Positions 1-13,016 of a stretch of DNA of 64,000 bases are shown piece by piece. The notes under the pieces were generated by a model, which did no database searches, was not told where the DNA came from, and was given only the letters and a program-made list of their open reading frames with translations. The first letter of the stretch is position 1. Every line of letters starts with the position of its first letter. Position numbers and translations under genes: made by a program. Source of the stretch: Symbiodinium kawagutii (Eukaryota > Sar > Dinophyceae > Suessiales > Symbiodiniaceae); assembly GCA_009767595.1 (NCBI GenBank), contig VSDK01028034.1:25912-89911 (forward strand), given 5' to 3'.

Positions 1-431
1 GATAGATAGATAGATAGATAGATAGATGGATAGATAGATAGATAGATAGATAGATAGAATAGCTAGAATAGATAGATGGAATAGACAGACAATTGGATAG
101 CCAGATTCAGATGGCTAGATGGGTCGATAGATAGACAGATAGGTAGACGAAACGAGAGTCAGATAGAAAAGTAGATAGATAGTCAGGTAGATAGAGAGAA
201 AGATCGACAGATGGACACATAGATGATCCGACACACTTGGCAGATAGATAGACAGATAGATAGATAGGCAGATAGATAGATAGATGGACTGGTAGATAGA
301 TAGATACATAGACACAAAGATGACGAGATAGATAGTGAGGCAGATAGAAAAACAAGTACATAGGCAGATAGATAAACGAATAGATCGTCAGATGGATAGA
401 TAGATAGACAGTCAGACAGACAGAAAGAAAA
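1..431. repeat. (GATA)n microsatellite array
   Basis: The window opens inside an imperfect GATA/GACA tetranucleotide array that degrades gradually to about position 430. Long open frames through it on the minus strand are Tyr/Leu/Ser-rich products of the repeat and not genes. Confidence 0.95.
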
Positions 432-2868
432 CTGATGCGCTGCCAGTCAATTGGCCAGATCGATGCTCACATTGTCGCAACCACAAGTTCACACTCCTAT
501 AGTGCTCCTATCTTGGAAACTTCCGCCACCGCCTTGTGCGGTACTACTTGTAACAAACAATAATAGGGTAAACAATGGCTGATGATAGGGAAACCAGGGC
601 TACAGGGTTTTGACCCACAGCCTAGTAAGTTCAAGGTGTCGCGATTGAGATGTTGAACTGTTCCTCGTGATTTCTCAGCTTACAAGTCAGAGTCATGCGA
701 CAAACCCAACCGACCGACAGAAATAGCCGACCTGAGACATGATTTCTGTTGATCAAAAGTTTGATATACCATTACACTGGTTATCAATTTGTTTGGCTTA
801 GCTACCATCGAATGGATCTTATGATAGCAACCCCAGAGAGCTGCAACACCAGCCATGCGAACCTAGGACTGGAGTGGCTCAGCAAAGCCATGAAGCCTCA
901 ACGCGATGCTTCGAAACGATGGTTTTGACCGCTAAAAATCCTGCGGGGTGTCCATGGCACCGCCCTGTGGAGTACCCTTGGCCGGTGAGAGGAAAAGCTG
1001 TGGAAACCCATGGTGACAGCTCATCACTACTGATCATTCACATGTGGAACAGCCAGAGCTCCAAGTAAGCCCTTGCTTGGCTTGGCTGTTTGGTGGGCTG
1101 GTTGACTGCTTCGCTTTCGCTTGGTGGCTAGCTGTTTATATTCGAGTTCTACTTCTTTGTTCTGTGAAAGACAATATACAGCAATTGCTAGTATTGATGG
1201 AACAATGAATCATTGTGCGATGTAGAGTACCACCTCCAGGTTACTCTACCAGAGGCTAGCAATAACTGCACTGAATGTTTTGCTTGGTGTGTATGCAAGG
1301 AGTGTGGCTGGATTCCCTAGACTGCAGTGGAGATCATTGCGATCATCCTCATTGTCTCAATGTCCTGGAAAGTCCAGGGACAGGAAACGGAAGTTCCCTT
1401 AGAAACAATGTTGTTTTTCCATCACATTTCTGATATGGCTGTGGGATGTTGTGGGTTAATACCTTGTACTGCTGGAAAACATCCCATCAGTGACCGAATT
1501 CATCTTCATAGGATGTTCATCGATCCATGTACTGGCGATGCATAGGATACCATGTAGAGGAATGCCACATCATCAGCTTTGTGATGCAAGACAGCCAGAG
1601 ATCACGGTGACTCTCACCGACACCAAGCAGCTCAGCTGCACTTTTCACCGGAAAAAACCTGTACAGAGGGGAAAAGTGTCAATCAAAGCTGGGCCATTTG
1701 CAGTTGGATAAAGTGTCTTTGGCCCTTTTGAAGCAGTGTGAGTCACGGATAGGTGAACATCTCAAGAACTCGGTAGCCACACACGTAGCCTGAAATGATC
1801 CGATTGCTTGAAACTGATCACCATAGCTGTAGGATATTTGTGGAAGACAAGACATCCCAAAGCTGGCGAACATTTCACGCTCCAATTAGCTAAACAAGAA
1901 CGCTTACTATTGTACCCATCAATCTTCGTTGCTATTGACCTGTGGGCGAGTATGGGTAGGGGTCATGACCAACACATCCCATCATGTCCCACCAGCTCGA
2001 CTGCGGGGATGTTCACCATGGCGGGCCACCCACAGGCGGCTCAGGCCACCGCTGAACGTGTGTAGCTGGTGCTACGCCACAGAGACAGCCGCTGTGTGCC
2101 GCTGCACCAAGACATGGCGATCTGCACGCGTGCGTGAAGGATGCTGCTTCGAAGCGAAGATTAGGTGCATGATCATCCCATAGAGTACGTGGTTAGTAGG
2201 TGTTAGTAGCCCATTTTGACACATGTTTCCTGGAAGCAACAGAGCAGGATGTGTGAAATATGGCGATTTTGAGATGGGCATGGCTCAAATTGATTGACCC
2301 TAAAGTGTTGTGGGTCCTGCAAATGACGCTTTGTTTGCCTTTTGAATTTTGTGCAATGAATGGCACCAGAACTGAATATTCCTGTGTTTACCCTCGGGAT
2401 ATTGGGCAACATGACTTTGTGCCATTGGTCAATGTACAGGGTGTGCTTGTATATCCCAAGAACAAATGTAGCCAACACCTGTTCCCATGTCATGTGATCA
2501 TCCCTGACTGTTGCTGTAATTGCTGCATTCATCCATATCAATTGAAGATAGTATAGTTATTTAGTTTCCAGTCATGATCCAGCATGTTTTCATTGACCTT
2601 GTCGCTAAAGTTGTTAGTTGATTTGATCTTCCTACATTGCAGCTGAGATTCTGCACTGCTGTGCGGCTGGTTCCGCCGTTCCGAGCTTTGAATGATGAGA
2701 CTAGACCTGGGAATCGTGAACTGATGTGCAATTAACGGTGAGATGTGTAGAACATCAAGTGTTGACAACCATGATCTTTTGCTTAATCTCGGGAAACCTG
2801 ACAAGCTGGTCCCTGAAATCACGTAAACAAAAAAAAACAAGGCAATAACTTTTGTCAATAATGGTGAC
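432..2868. other. Intergenic stretch, no recognised gene
   Basis: Apart from the MITE fragment at 552-622, I see no recognisable gene here. Short open frames of up to 112 codons exist on both strands. The least repeat-like is a Cys-rich plus frame at about 1929-2183 (several CxC/CC pairs) in a slightly GC-richer patch. It could be an exon, but I recognise nothing in it and there is no matching frame conservation to lean on. Confidence 0.5.
552..622 (+). mobile_element. MITE family A, 5'-truncated copy
   Basis: The right two thirds of a family A element: the CAATAATAGGGTAAACAATGG core and the terminal GACCCACAGCC are present, but the left inverted repeat is missing. Complete copies are at 23366, 35375, 55380 and 60767. 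Confidence 0.7.
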
Positions 2869-2919
2869 ATGTTTCCGTCTCCCTACGTGACGTCTGTGCA
2901 GTTATCATTTGTGCTCCAC

Positions 2920-3145
2920 GTGGTGGGTTCTCAAGCCATAGGGGTACCCCAAAATCATCCAATATTATCACAAGTCATAGTAGTTAACCAACCATTCCAG
3001 TTAGCATATCCACTATTGACTGTTATTGCTACTGATTCCCTTCTTACTATCCATTATCAATCCAACGTTAAGCACAATCATTTAACCACTAACAAACCAA
3101 CCACAACTTGTGGTTTATTCTTTTTGAAGAAACCATCCAGAGTAA
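2920..3145 (+). mobile_element. MITE family B-like, diverged
   Basis: Starts with a GGTTCTCAAGCCATAGGGG-type end followed by the family's ACCCC..ATCATCC segment, and ends near GAAGAAACCATCC. It is about twice the usual length, so it is either two nested copies or one copy with an insertion. Confidence 0.45.
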
Positions 3146-3250
3146 GAAACCATGATACCATAGCTCCAAAAAATGGTGCGTTTCTGACTTCATAAATGGC
3201 TAAAACTGGACCAGGAGGGATACCCCCAAACTGGCTGAAGAAAGCCCACC

Positions 3251-3380
3251 ACTTGCGTTGAGTTCATCGAAGATCTCTCTCGGCCGCCCGGAGAAAGACG
3301 GCCGGGCAGAGCTGCTCCGAGCTGCGGTGAACGGGCAGCACCTGGCGCTTGACTCACCGGTGCAATGGTTGTTGGTGCTA
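3251..3380 (+). CDS. Candidate exon, unidentified
   Basis: A compact GC-rich island in AT-rich surroundings, open on the plus strand (Gly-Arg-Pro-Glu-Lys-Asp-Gly followed by a helix-like Ala/Leu-rich run). It could be an upstream exon of the ARF-family gene or belong to another gene. I do not recognise the peptide. The island runs directly into a family D element at 3378. Confidence 0.25.
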
Positions 3381-3650
3381 CAAGGTGGGCCCCCAGCAGT
3401 TATAAGTTGGATTAGTTCAACCCCTATGAATCTCCAAAACTGCTAGTTCAGTTGGGTTGTGCCTGAACCTGGTATTAACCGTTAACCAGCTAGTTGCCCA
3501 TTTTTGATGGTTGGATAGCCAGTACTGGCCATTTTGATCCATTCTGTTGGTTGGGTGGTGGGAAAAAAAACTGGTAGTGAACCCTAAGCAAACGTAGTTA
3601 AGTTATTTATAAACCAACTTACAAGTGGTTGGAGGCCGCCTTATACTCAC
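3378..3650 (+). mobile_element. MITE family D, long or composite copy
   Basis: Begins with CTACAAGGTGGGCCCCCA, the family D terminal repeat, followed by the GCAGTTATAAGTTGG core. The expected closing repeat is only recognisable in degraded form near 3640 (GCCGCCTTATACTCACC), so the right border is uncertain. Confidence 0.5.
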
Positions 3651-3850
3651 CGTTAATTGTCATTGTTTGGTCAGTTGGGTCGCTTCATATTGCCTTAGCC
3701 AGTTGGCGGCGTTGACCCATTGCAGAATGAGGCTAGCTATGGTTAGATCAAGAGAGGCTCAGGCGGTATGTCATTGAGATACTCTCTCATAATATACCAA
3801 ACTTCCTTCCATCCTCACTTGGCGTACTTTGATAGACATCCTGGGATCAT

Positions 3851-4140
3851 CTACCATCCAGCCATCACTTGAACAAGCATGGCTGTGATGACATCGTGGG
3901 ATGTGACATCCTCTACCAACCGTTGTGTTCCCCAGTCCTTTCCACCCTCAAGCTCGGTTCTGGTTCCAGTGAGCCACTCTGAAGCCATGGGCCTTTCCTT
4001 CACGAAGATTTGGACGCGATTGGTGGGAAAGCAGGACCGCAAGCAGCGGGGCCAAGCCGCTATACCAAAGCCTTCAGCCATCGTTGCCGCTTTTTCATGG
4101 CTCTGTGAAGTGAGAACCAAGGTTCTTGATGATAATCTAT
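3851..4140 (-). CDS. Candidate exon on the minus strand, unidentified
   Basis: A minus-strand frame of about 95 codons with balanced amino-acid composition, denser in GC than its surroundings. It contains LVLTSQSHEKAATMAEGFG followed by KERPMASEWLTGTRTELEG. The order (a beta-strand ending in TS, a helix, then ER...TGTRTELE) is faintly reminiscent of histidine-phosphatase folds, but no catalytic RHG motif is visible, so I do not assign it. The opposite strand is also open and is probably the shadow. If real, this is one exon of a gene divergent from the ARF-family gene. Confidence 0.28.
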
Positions 4141-4515
4141 GATCAACCAAGGCTAAGATTAACCAGAAGATTAACAATCTCGTTTAATGATGGCTTAATG
4201 AAGCTTGATGATAGGTGAACCATAGATGAATGATGGGTTAATGGTCTTTAACGATCATTTTGTGACGGTGAATGATGGGTTAACCATGATTCCGTGTTGG
4301 TCAATGAGTATTCATGATGGATTGATGAGGGGTCACTGATGGTGAATCAATCATTGTAAGAAGATTTGTCATGACAGGCAAATCCCATTGCAATGACTTC
4401 CTACAGTTTGTGGATTGCCAAAGCCAAGTTGCCCCTTTCTGACCAGCGGGAAGGCAGAGGTTTTGGATCATGGCCTTATTTGTTGTGGTTGTACCGTTGT
4501 ACCCAGCTATAATGT

Positions 4516-4642
4516 CTACAAAGTGGTCCCAGCCACATGTAAGATGTTATAAGTTGGTTCATAAGTAACTCCTCCAGGATTAACTACCGTTTAAAGGGGT
4601 TTACAACCCAATTTAGAACTGCTGGGAGCCCACCTTGTATAG
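4516..4642 (+). mobile_element. MITE family D
   Basis: Starts CTACAAAGTGGTCCCAGCC and ends GGGAGCCCACCTTGTATAG, an imperfect inverted repeat of about 19 nt shared with the copy at 42428. The interior contains the family's ATAAGTTGG motif. Confidence 0.7.
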
Positions 4643-4740
4643 TCGAAGGTTGAACCATATACTGCAACCATCATGTTTTACACTTAGTTGAAAATACAAC
4701 CGTATCATGTCGAGCCATAATATCTAAGGCTGCACTGCTT

Positions 4741-4959
4741 AACCATGTGGCGTAACTATTGTGTTTATAACTTAATTAGTAACAATCATATAAGGTGGGT
4801 TGTAACTGAACAGGCACTACTTATTATATTTTGATGCTCGTATATGTTGCTGAACCATGTGGCGTAACTATTGTGTTTATAACTTAATTAGTAACAATCA
4901 TATAAGGTGGGTTGTAACTGAACAGGCACTACTTATTATATTTTGATGCTCGTATATGT
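4741..4959 (+). repeat. Tandem duplication, 112-bp period
   Basis: A 107-nt segment starting AACCATGTGGCGTAAC occurs at 4741 and again at 4853, identical on reading. No inverted ends or coding content. Confidence 0.95.
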
Positions 4960-5287
4960 CAAATTTGAGTCGATCTCATTGTTATGGGTAGAAATCCAGG
5001 TCCTCAGCAAACATCCAACCACATGAATGGTCTCCATTGACCTTCCTGTAGAATGTTGAAAATATTTGAATACGAGCACATTGTCCAAGGAAGTTGTCGT
5101 CATTGGCAAGTTAAAAAGGGTTTTCTCAGTTGTGCGCGCTGAAACGACTTTGAGATCACCAAGATATGGTGAAAACAGGTCACTTCAACTGGGGAAGGTG
5201 GTAGAACTGGTGAATGCAATTATGGTCAATGACTATTAGTGAGGACTAAGCATGATGTGTGACGATAAAAAGAAGATAAGTATACGA

Positions 5288-5394
5288 GTCTTTCTGAAAA
5301 TAGGGGTACCCCAAATTATCATCCATTATCAACCATTCATAGAAGTGAACCAACCATAACTTGAGGGTCCCCTATGGCTTTAGAAGCCACCATA
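5288..5394 (+). mobile_element. MITE family B
   Basis: Left end TTTCTGAAAATAGGGGTACC and right end GGGTCCCCTATGGCTTTAGAAGCCACCA form the diverged inverted repeat of family B, with the usual AACCATTCAT core between. Confidence 0.65.
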
Positions 5395-5536
5395 CTGTGC
5401 ATTCCATGGGACACGGCCGATTTCGCAAAATCAATGGGACGAAGAAACCGAAGTGGTGCCTAGCAATATCAAGGTTTTACTGTTGAGTGTGGTGTCTCTA
5501 TGTTCGGTGACCTCAACGTCCAGTACAAATGGGGAG

Positions 5537-5643
5537 GGTTCTCAAGCGATAGGGAACCTCAAATAAGGCATGGTTTGTTGCTATAAATGGTTAATAGCTA
5601 GATTATTTGGAGATTTGGGGTTCCCCAATTTGAGAAACCGCCA
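5537..5643 (+). mobile_element. MITE family B
   Basis: GGTTCTCAAGCGATAGGGAA at the left pairs with GGGGTTCCCCAATTTGAGAAACC at the right. The core has the family's GGTTTGTTGCTATAAATGG. It lies 200 bp upstream of the first recognised ARF-family exon. Confidence 0.7.
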
Positions 5644-5846
5644 AATCAGAAAGTTTCGCGAAGCAACCCCAAAGGTACAAAAGTTTGTTGCCTAGAAGGA
5701 TCCGTTATCACCGATCCACCCTCGAATATACCCCAGTTGAACGCTAAGGTGCTTCATTATCCCACCCAATTGGTCAAAGTCAATATTCTTCATGTCCACT
5801 CAACAAACATGGGGGCAACTGTCACTCTTAACATGTCACCGTCCAG

Positions 5847-8800
5847 GGCTCCCCTAGCCCTGGTGGAACCAGTTCCCCTGGTCAGGTCAACCCCCCAAAT
5901 GCCACACCCTCCACGGCTGGGGGGGAGGACCGCAAGATCGTCATGGTGGGCCTGGATGCTGCTGGAAAGACCACTGTGCTCTACCAGCTGAAGCTGCAGG
6001 AAGTGTTGATGACCATCCCCACCATAGGCGCCCCACGGGTGGTGGGCCCTACCAGTGCTACCCCCGTTGCTGTAAGTCTTAGGTTGGGGAACAGAACCAG
6101 GTGAACTGGCAGGCTACTGACATGCTGTATAACTATAAACTTAGATGGTTTGTCGAATAAATGAACTAATGACTGGGGGGAGCAACCTTGGAGCTGCCTA
6201 CGCTGCGGTCATTTTGGGCGATCAGTGGTTGAAGTGGCTTTATCGATTGGCTATATTGCCAGTTCTGCAACCCCAACCATGTCCAACTTGTATAGTTTTT
6301 TTTGTGTTTTTGTACTCCAAATGATGCGGAAAAGCCATGGTTCATCCTTGAACTCCAGAGACCCGAGATGGAAAGCGACCTGAAGCTGTTGGGCAGGGAT
6401 ATATCACCATTGTTGTTCCCCCAATGGCTGGACCTTTGAGTCCCTGAGATTGTTCAGCATGTTTTTTTCATCTCAGATCGAGCCATTGAGCTCAGGAGCC
6501 AGGGGTACCCATAGAGCTCTTTGAATGGCCTTGAAAGGGGAGGAGGGTTCTAACCAAATGCCGGGCCTTTTGTTGGAGATTACCAGCAAGGTGACAGGCT
6601 GATCATTGCGGATGGCATTCGGTTTGTTGTTGCAGCCAGTGCTGCTGGTGCCTGGCTGATGGGATTGTAAAGCAAGTGATTTTGACTCACAATAAGATCC
6701 CAGAAATGATGGGAGAATATATAGGAAACCCTATAACTGATTATACTTGGTGGTTGAAACAGGGATCTCCTGTAGATTTTCCCATCAACCAACCCGGTGA
6801 TGAAATATGGTAATTTAAAGAAGATGCACAGTCCGATGCACACTTCCTGTACAGTCAGTGGCATGTTCATTCCGCTACGATTTGGGCACTTCATGGCACT
6901 TCAAATCTTATCCTCAATCCTGGTGCCGGATTGCGGATCATCGTTTCGCGGATTGATGCTCATGAGTGGTTTCCAACGGAAGAGTCTGTATGTAGGTTCA
7001 CTTTAGAAGCACTGCAGAATAGGTAGAGTAACCCTGGTAGTTGACTTCGCTGAGAGTCGCAGAGGAGCACCGACCACTGACCGGCAAGTAAAAGCAGGTG
7101 AGGGCAGCACATCAAGAAGCATCAAAAGGATGAATTGCTTGTGGGTCAAAACCCTGTACCCCTGGTTCCCTATCATTAACCATTGTTTCCCTATTACTGT
7201 TGGTCATTATCCTCTATTATTGGTTGGTTAATATTGACCCATAGCCATACATAGCTGGTATACTCACTATTATTGTGGGTTAATGTTGGCTATAGCCTAT
7301 TGTTAACTCTTATTAATGATGGTTGTAACCATTAGTCAATGAATTGAGCAGATTGGTTGCCATTGAATTGACGAAGCTCTCAGCACATCGGATCTGCTTC
7401 GCTGAGGAGTCAGCAGTTTTTGGTGGTACCTAAGATGTGCCCCTTGGAGAGTGTGGTTAGTAAGCTATAATTTAAATTGGTGGGTACCCTCAAGCTGGTT
7501 GTTGTTTTTATTCTAAATGATTAATATGGGAGATGATTTATGGGTACCCCTATTTTCAGAAACCATCATTTGGCTGTTAAGTTGTGATTTGGTTGCTTAT
7601 TAGCCATTGTCGATCTGGGTGTTTCTCAAAATAGGGAATCCCCTCAATCATCCATTAATAGTCGTTTTTACTAATAAATGAACCATTTTTTGGGCTCCCT
7701 ATTTTTAGAACAGAAAGGGTTGTTGTGAGCGGTGAGTTTTACAAGTTTTTGGGGAAAATTTGGGGAAGATATACACTAAGTTGATGGAATTTACACTCAT
7801 TACAGGAGTTTCTGCATACATGCAATGTTTGTCTCAGTCATTCATTATTCTTGATAAAATAAAATTTCTGGTAGGCTTACTCATGGCTAGCAGCCTCCTC
7901 ATCTGAAAACAATGTTATTACTTAGATTAATCAAGATTAATCTAGATTAATCTGGAACCAAAAAAACCAAAAAAACAAAAAACAACAAAAAAACCAAAAA
8001 AAACAAAAAAAACAAAAAAACCAAAAAAACCAATCATTTCCAAACTAGTTTTTTTGGTTTTTTTGGTTTTTTTGGTTCCAGATTAATCTAGATTAATCTT
8101 GATTAATCTAAGTAATAACATTGTTTTCAGATGAGGAGGCTGCTAACCATGAGTAAGCCTACCAGAAATTTTATTTTATCAATTCATGTGTTTGGCTGGC
8201 TAGTATTTCATAACAATAGTAGTCATGGTTTGTGTGATGGTTGTTCTGAATATAATCTGATAATTTAGACTGACTGATATGTTATGATGGTAGCCAAATG
8301 ATTGGCTATGATGTACAGATATTTCTCGTAATTATTTTGAACTTGTACTTTGGCCACCATGGAAATGTCGAAGCTTACCAGGAATCTATATAAATATATA
8401 TTGCAAACCCTAATGCCCATAAATTAAGAGATGTATACCACTAATTCTGAATGACCAGCAAAGGGCTACTGCTATCAAATCAAAACATAAACATTTCAAA
8501 ACCAAAACCAACAAAACATAATAACCATAGTTAATGAGAATAATTTGCATATATCTGCACAATTTAAAACGAGGTCACCCGACCTCACTTGGAATTAACG
8601 ACCTAGCCTTCAGAAATTAAACTCAACTAAGGAAAGCATATGAAAATATCCATATACACATACAAAAAGAGACAGGTGACGGTTTTTGTTTACATAGGTG
8701 CACAGAAGTAGGGTCACGTACAGATTATATTTTGAAATTACGGTTTTTTGAAGTATACATTTTATCATTTACATTCAGCTGTATGAACATGAATTTAACG

Positions 8801-11800
8801 TTGTTGATATGATTTTTTTAAGGGTATAATTGGGCAACAGGTTTCATGTAAATGCATGTTGGTTTTTTAAGAGCGGTGGATAGATGGCTAGATTTTTTTT
8901 GCCGCTCCGGGGTTGACAAGGAGGAGGGGAGGAATTGAACCCGCATGGGCTGACCGACGGGGAGGTTGAGAGGCGTGCCGAAAAAACACACTGGAAGAGA
9001 GAGGGGGGCAGGAAGGCCTGGCCAGAACAGGGCATATAGGCAGCTTTCTTGGAAAAACAGGCGCGGCAGGCATTGAGAGGCAGGCGGCCGCAAAAATCTT
9101 CCTACGGCACCGCGTTAGGAAAAACTGTTTTCGGGGCGGTTGGGGGTTTTGGTTGGTTAAAACTTGCGTTTCCGGGTTCCGTAAAGATTTTTGCGCCGGC
9201 AAAACGGTGCTGCAAGCAAGTTTGGGTAGGAGTGTGGCCGTGTTTGGGTCTCTTGAAGGCGTTGGGTTGGGCAGCAATTGGTGGAAAAAAACGTTCCTAC
9301 CGCATCGCGTTAGGAAAAACCGTTTTCGGGTCGGTTGCGGCTTTTGGTTGGTGAAAGCTTGCGTTTCCGGGTTCTGTAAAGATTTTGCGCTGGCAAAACG
9401 GTGCAGGCAAGTTTGGCAGTAGGAGTGTGGCCGTATTTGGGTCTCTTGACGGCCGTTGGGTTGGGGCAGCAATTGGGGGCAAAAAACGTTCCTACCGCAT
9501 CGCGTTAGGAAAAACCGTTTTCGGAGCGGTTGGGGCTTCTGGACGGGTGAAACTTTGGTTCCGGGGTTCCGTAACAATGTTTTCGCTGGCAATACCTTGC
9601 TTTCCACAGGTTTGGCAGTTTCAGGCGGGATATGCAGGGTGTATGTGTACGGGGTTTAAAACTGAATAATTTGCTACAGCTATTGGTCAAAAGCCCCGGG
9701 CTATTCGAACATTTCGTGGTTGATGCCTACGCCCGCTTCACACCGGCAACCCTATCGACCCCAAATAATTTCGTAATTTCTAGCGACCTCATTAATTTCA
9801 GTTTTTGATTTACCAAATTAAAGGACGGCCCGCGAAATAACTTAATTTGCCCAGATATATCAATGCCAAGCCTGTCCTACTGGATGCTTTGGTAATTTAG
9901 TAGGGCATTGTATGGGTTTCTATGATTAAATACTAATTTGAGGTTTAATATGGTATATATGGATTCAACCATGGGTATTTTCAGTGAATTATGGTTATTT
10001 AGTACTATTAAATATTGAAATTGTGGTTACTAGGGAATTAATCAAATGGTACCAAAATTCTTTATTTATCTATAATTAAGATTGATATAATCATTACAAC
10101 CTGTGTAAATAAGCCTGTAGGGGGTTAAAACTAAAGGATAAAAAATAACACCTAGATTATTGAGCCACCATCTGTTTTAGTATCATGCATGTGGTAATAA
10201 AAGGCTATTACCCCAATAAAGCCAATCTGAATGGATAATGCCAGACCAAAGGATTACAACTCAGCGTAAAGAAATTATATTTTCAATAGTAGCTCTACCC
10301 TCAGCAACAAAGAAACTAGCATAACTATCCCAATTTATTTAAACAATTTCATCCTTTTACAAGGCAATACTACAAACAATGTACATGGTACTACATAATA
10401 AATGCTGGCTGGTACATAATAATTCTCTTACCCTAGCTTGTTTGAAAAAAAAACACCAAACTATTCATAGTACAAGCAACCCAATGAAAACTATGCACAT
10501 ACAGGGTAGTTATACTATAATACAAATTCAGATGCTGCACGAGAATCCATAGATTCCATATATTTAGGAAGCTCAGAGGCTTTATAAACTATTATTGCCA
10601 TAACCCATTGCTACCATTGTATGTAATATAAGACCTTAAAATTATATCTGAATTGTTAAGTTTTCACCGCTCACAACAACCCCCTCTCTTTTAGAAACCA
10701 CCATCTAAGAATCATCTAGTTTGGGAACCGAGATGGGAATCCAGATGTGTTGTAGGGTCCAAGGCTTAGCGGTCGCCGTGAGGCTTCAACGTTGAGACCG
10801 TGGAATATCGCAACATTCGCTTCACAGTTTGGGACATCGGAGGTGCAGCCGGGGGCTGCTAAGGCCTTTCGTGGTGAATCGTTTTAGGAGATCAGGTATA
10901 CAGAGAATATCATGTTTATTCAGAAAATTAAAAAAACAAAAAAAAATCAAAATGTGAGCCAGCAAAACAATCAACCACAAAATTGAGATTCAATAAAAAA
11001 TCAAAAATAAAACAAAATAACACTCTACTTGCAAGAGGGTACTCCAAAAAAAATCAAAAATAAAACAGAAAAAAATCAAAAAAAAATCAAAAATAAATCA
11101 AAACATAATCAAAAAATGTTGTTTTGCCTGTTTTTCCTCATTTTTGTATTTTTTTGATTTTTTTCTGATTTATTTTTGTTTTTTTTTTGATTTTTTTTTG
11201 TTTATTTTTTGTTTATTTTCTGATTCTCTTCTTCACTCTCCTTGTCCAAGTTGGCTCTTGGTTGAGTCTTGATTTGATTTGAGATTTGTTTTTTTTTTTG
11301 TTTTTTAAATTTTTTGTTGAATATAGCTTTCTCTGTTAAAGATGATTTCTTAAGAATCGTTGGCTATGGATCAAACATCCATTGGCACCCAAAACCATCA
11401 TTTTTGAAGGTTATGACCCATATTTTAGCTTTTAGAGGGTAAAAGCCTAGCCTTTTGAGGGTTTTGGAGGCCCATGGATGTTTGTAACTAGTATAGGTCA
11501 CCGGTCAAAACTTCGTACCCTTTCTTACAAGGCAATTGTTTGATGGTTTGGTTTTACAGCATTCCGATTTTGTATGCTATGCACATCTATGCACGATATA
11601 TTCATTGTTTTGTTGGCTTGATATGAAGAGGATGGTGACCAACAATGTTATACACAACGTATGCCGTGAATATTGGTCGATAATGATAGCCCTATTAATA
11701 CAGATGCATACATACAGATATATATTTACAGGTACTGCACATACATGCATAAACATTTACATACAGACACGTACATACAGATGTACACACACACAGACAT

Positions 11801-12984
11801 ATACATGCAGATTCATGCATGCATACATACATACATACATACATACAAAAAATCCAAACGATAAAACATACAGTAGATAAACTGAGAAATACATGTAGAA
11901 CTAAATTGACATAAATTGAAACATGAAGAAACAATCACCGATGTGTGTAGATTTTGATCAGAATGGTAGCATTAGAGCACAGTACCATCAGTAGTGACAA
12001 TATAATCAGCGTGTTTCCGAAACCAACTCGGAACCCCAAGATGGAAGCACGGTCTTCGTGAAGAAAGGTCAATGGTGCCCGGGGGGACCCTTATGGACAT
12101 GCCAAAGTCGTTGGGAACATGTGTTTTATCATTGACCAACCAAGATTATCCACTATTACTCAACAATGTATATATTTATATATTCCATTGTGGGTGGTTA
12201 CTGATCTTGATCAATAGTTGATTGATAACAGCAAACAATTATTTGGACTATATTGTTGTTGTCATGTTTGATTCAAGTTGGCAGTAACACTTTAAATCAG
12301 TGTGGACCATTATTTTACATGTTCTCAACATCCTTCGGTTTTACAGCAAGTTGAGTGGTGAGCAAGCGATCAACCACAATCGTGATTTACCCAACAATAC
12401 AATGGTTCATGTGACATGGTCTGGCAACAAAATGTTGCAAATATAGGCTAATTAATCCATTACTATAAACCATTTGTAGCGCATGTTGCATGGCTGGGTA
12501 ATGGCAACCACTTCTACAATCCATTGCATGATTCTGAAGAGCAGTCATGATAGGTTGTCTCATATCAATCATGTTTACGAAGGAAAACTTCTCAACAAAC
12601 AACGAGCTTTGTGTCACCCAACCGGCCGTCAACCGCTTGAAAAGGTCAAGATAAGATCCGCTCCCTTTGGAAGCACTACTTCTTGGGTGCCCACGGAGTC
12701 ACTTTTCGGCATCAAGTGCTGGGAAGTTTCACAAAGGTCGGTATTGTGAGTCAGGCATTGCCAAACAATGCCAAGCACGTTGATTGATGGACCACTTGAG
12801 GCTATATGAATGTACTGTATATACGATTTATATATATATATTTATTTATTTATTTATTTATTTATTTACTTATTTGTGTACAGATGTACTTACAGATGAA
12901 GAAGAACTACAGCAACTACGACTACTACTACTACTACTACTTCTACTACTACTACTTCTACTCGTACTACTACTGCTGCTGTTG

Positions 12985-13016
<32 letters not shown>

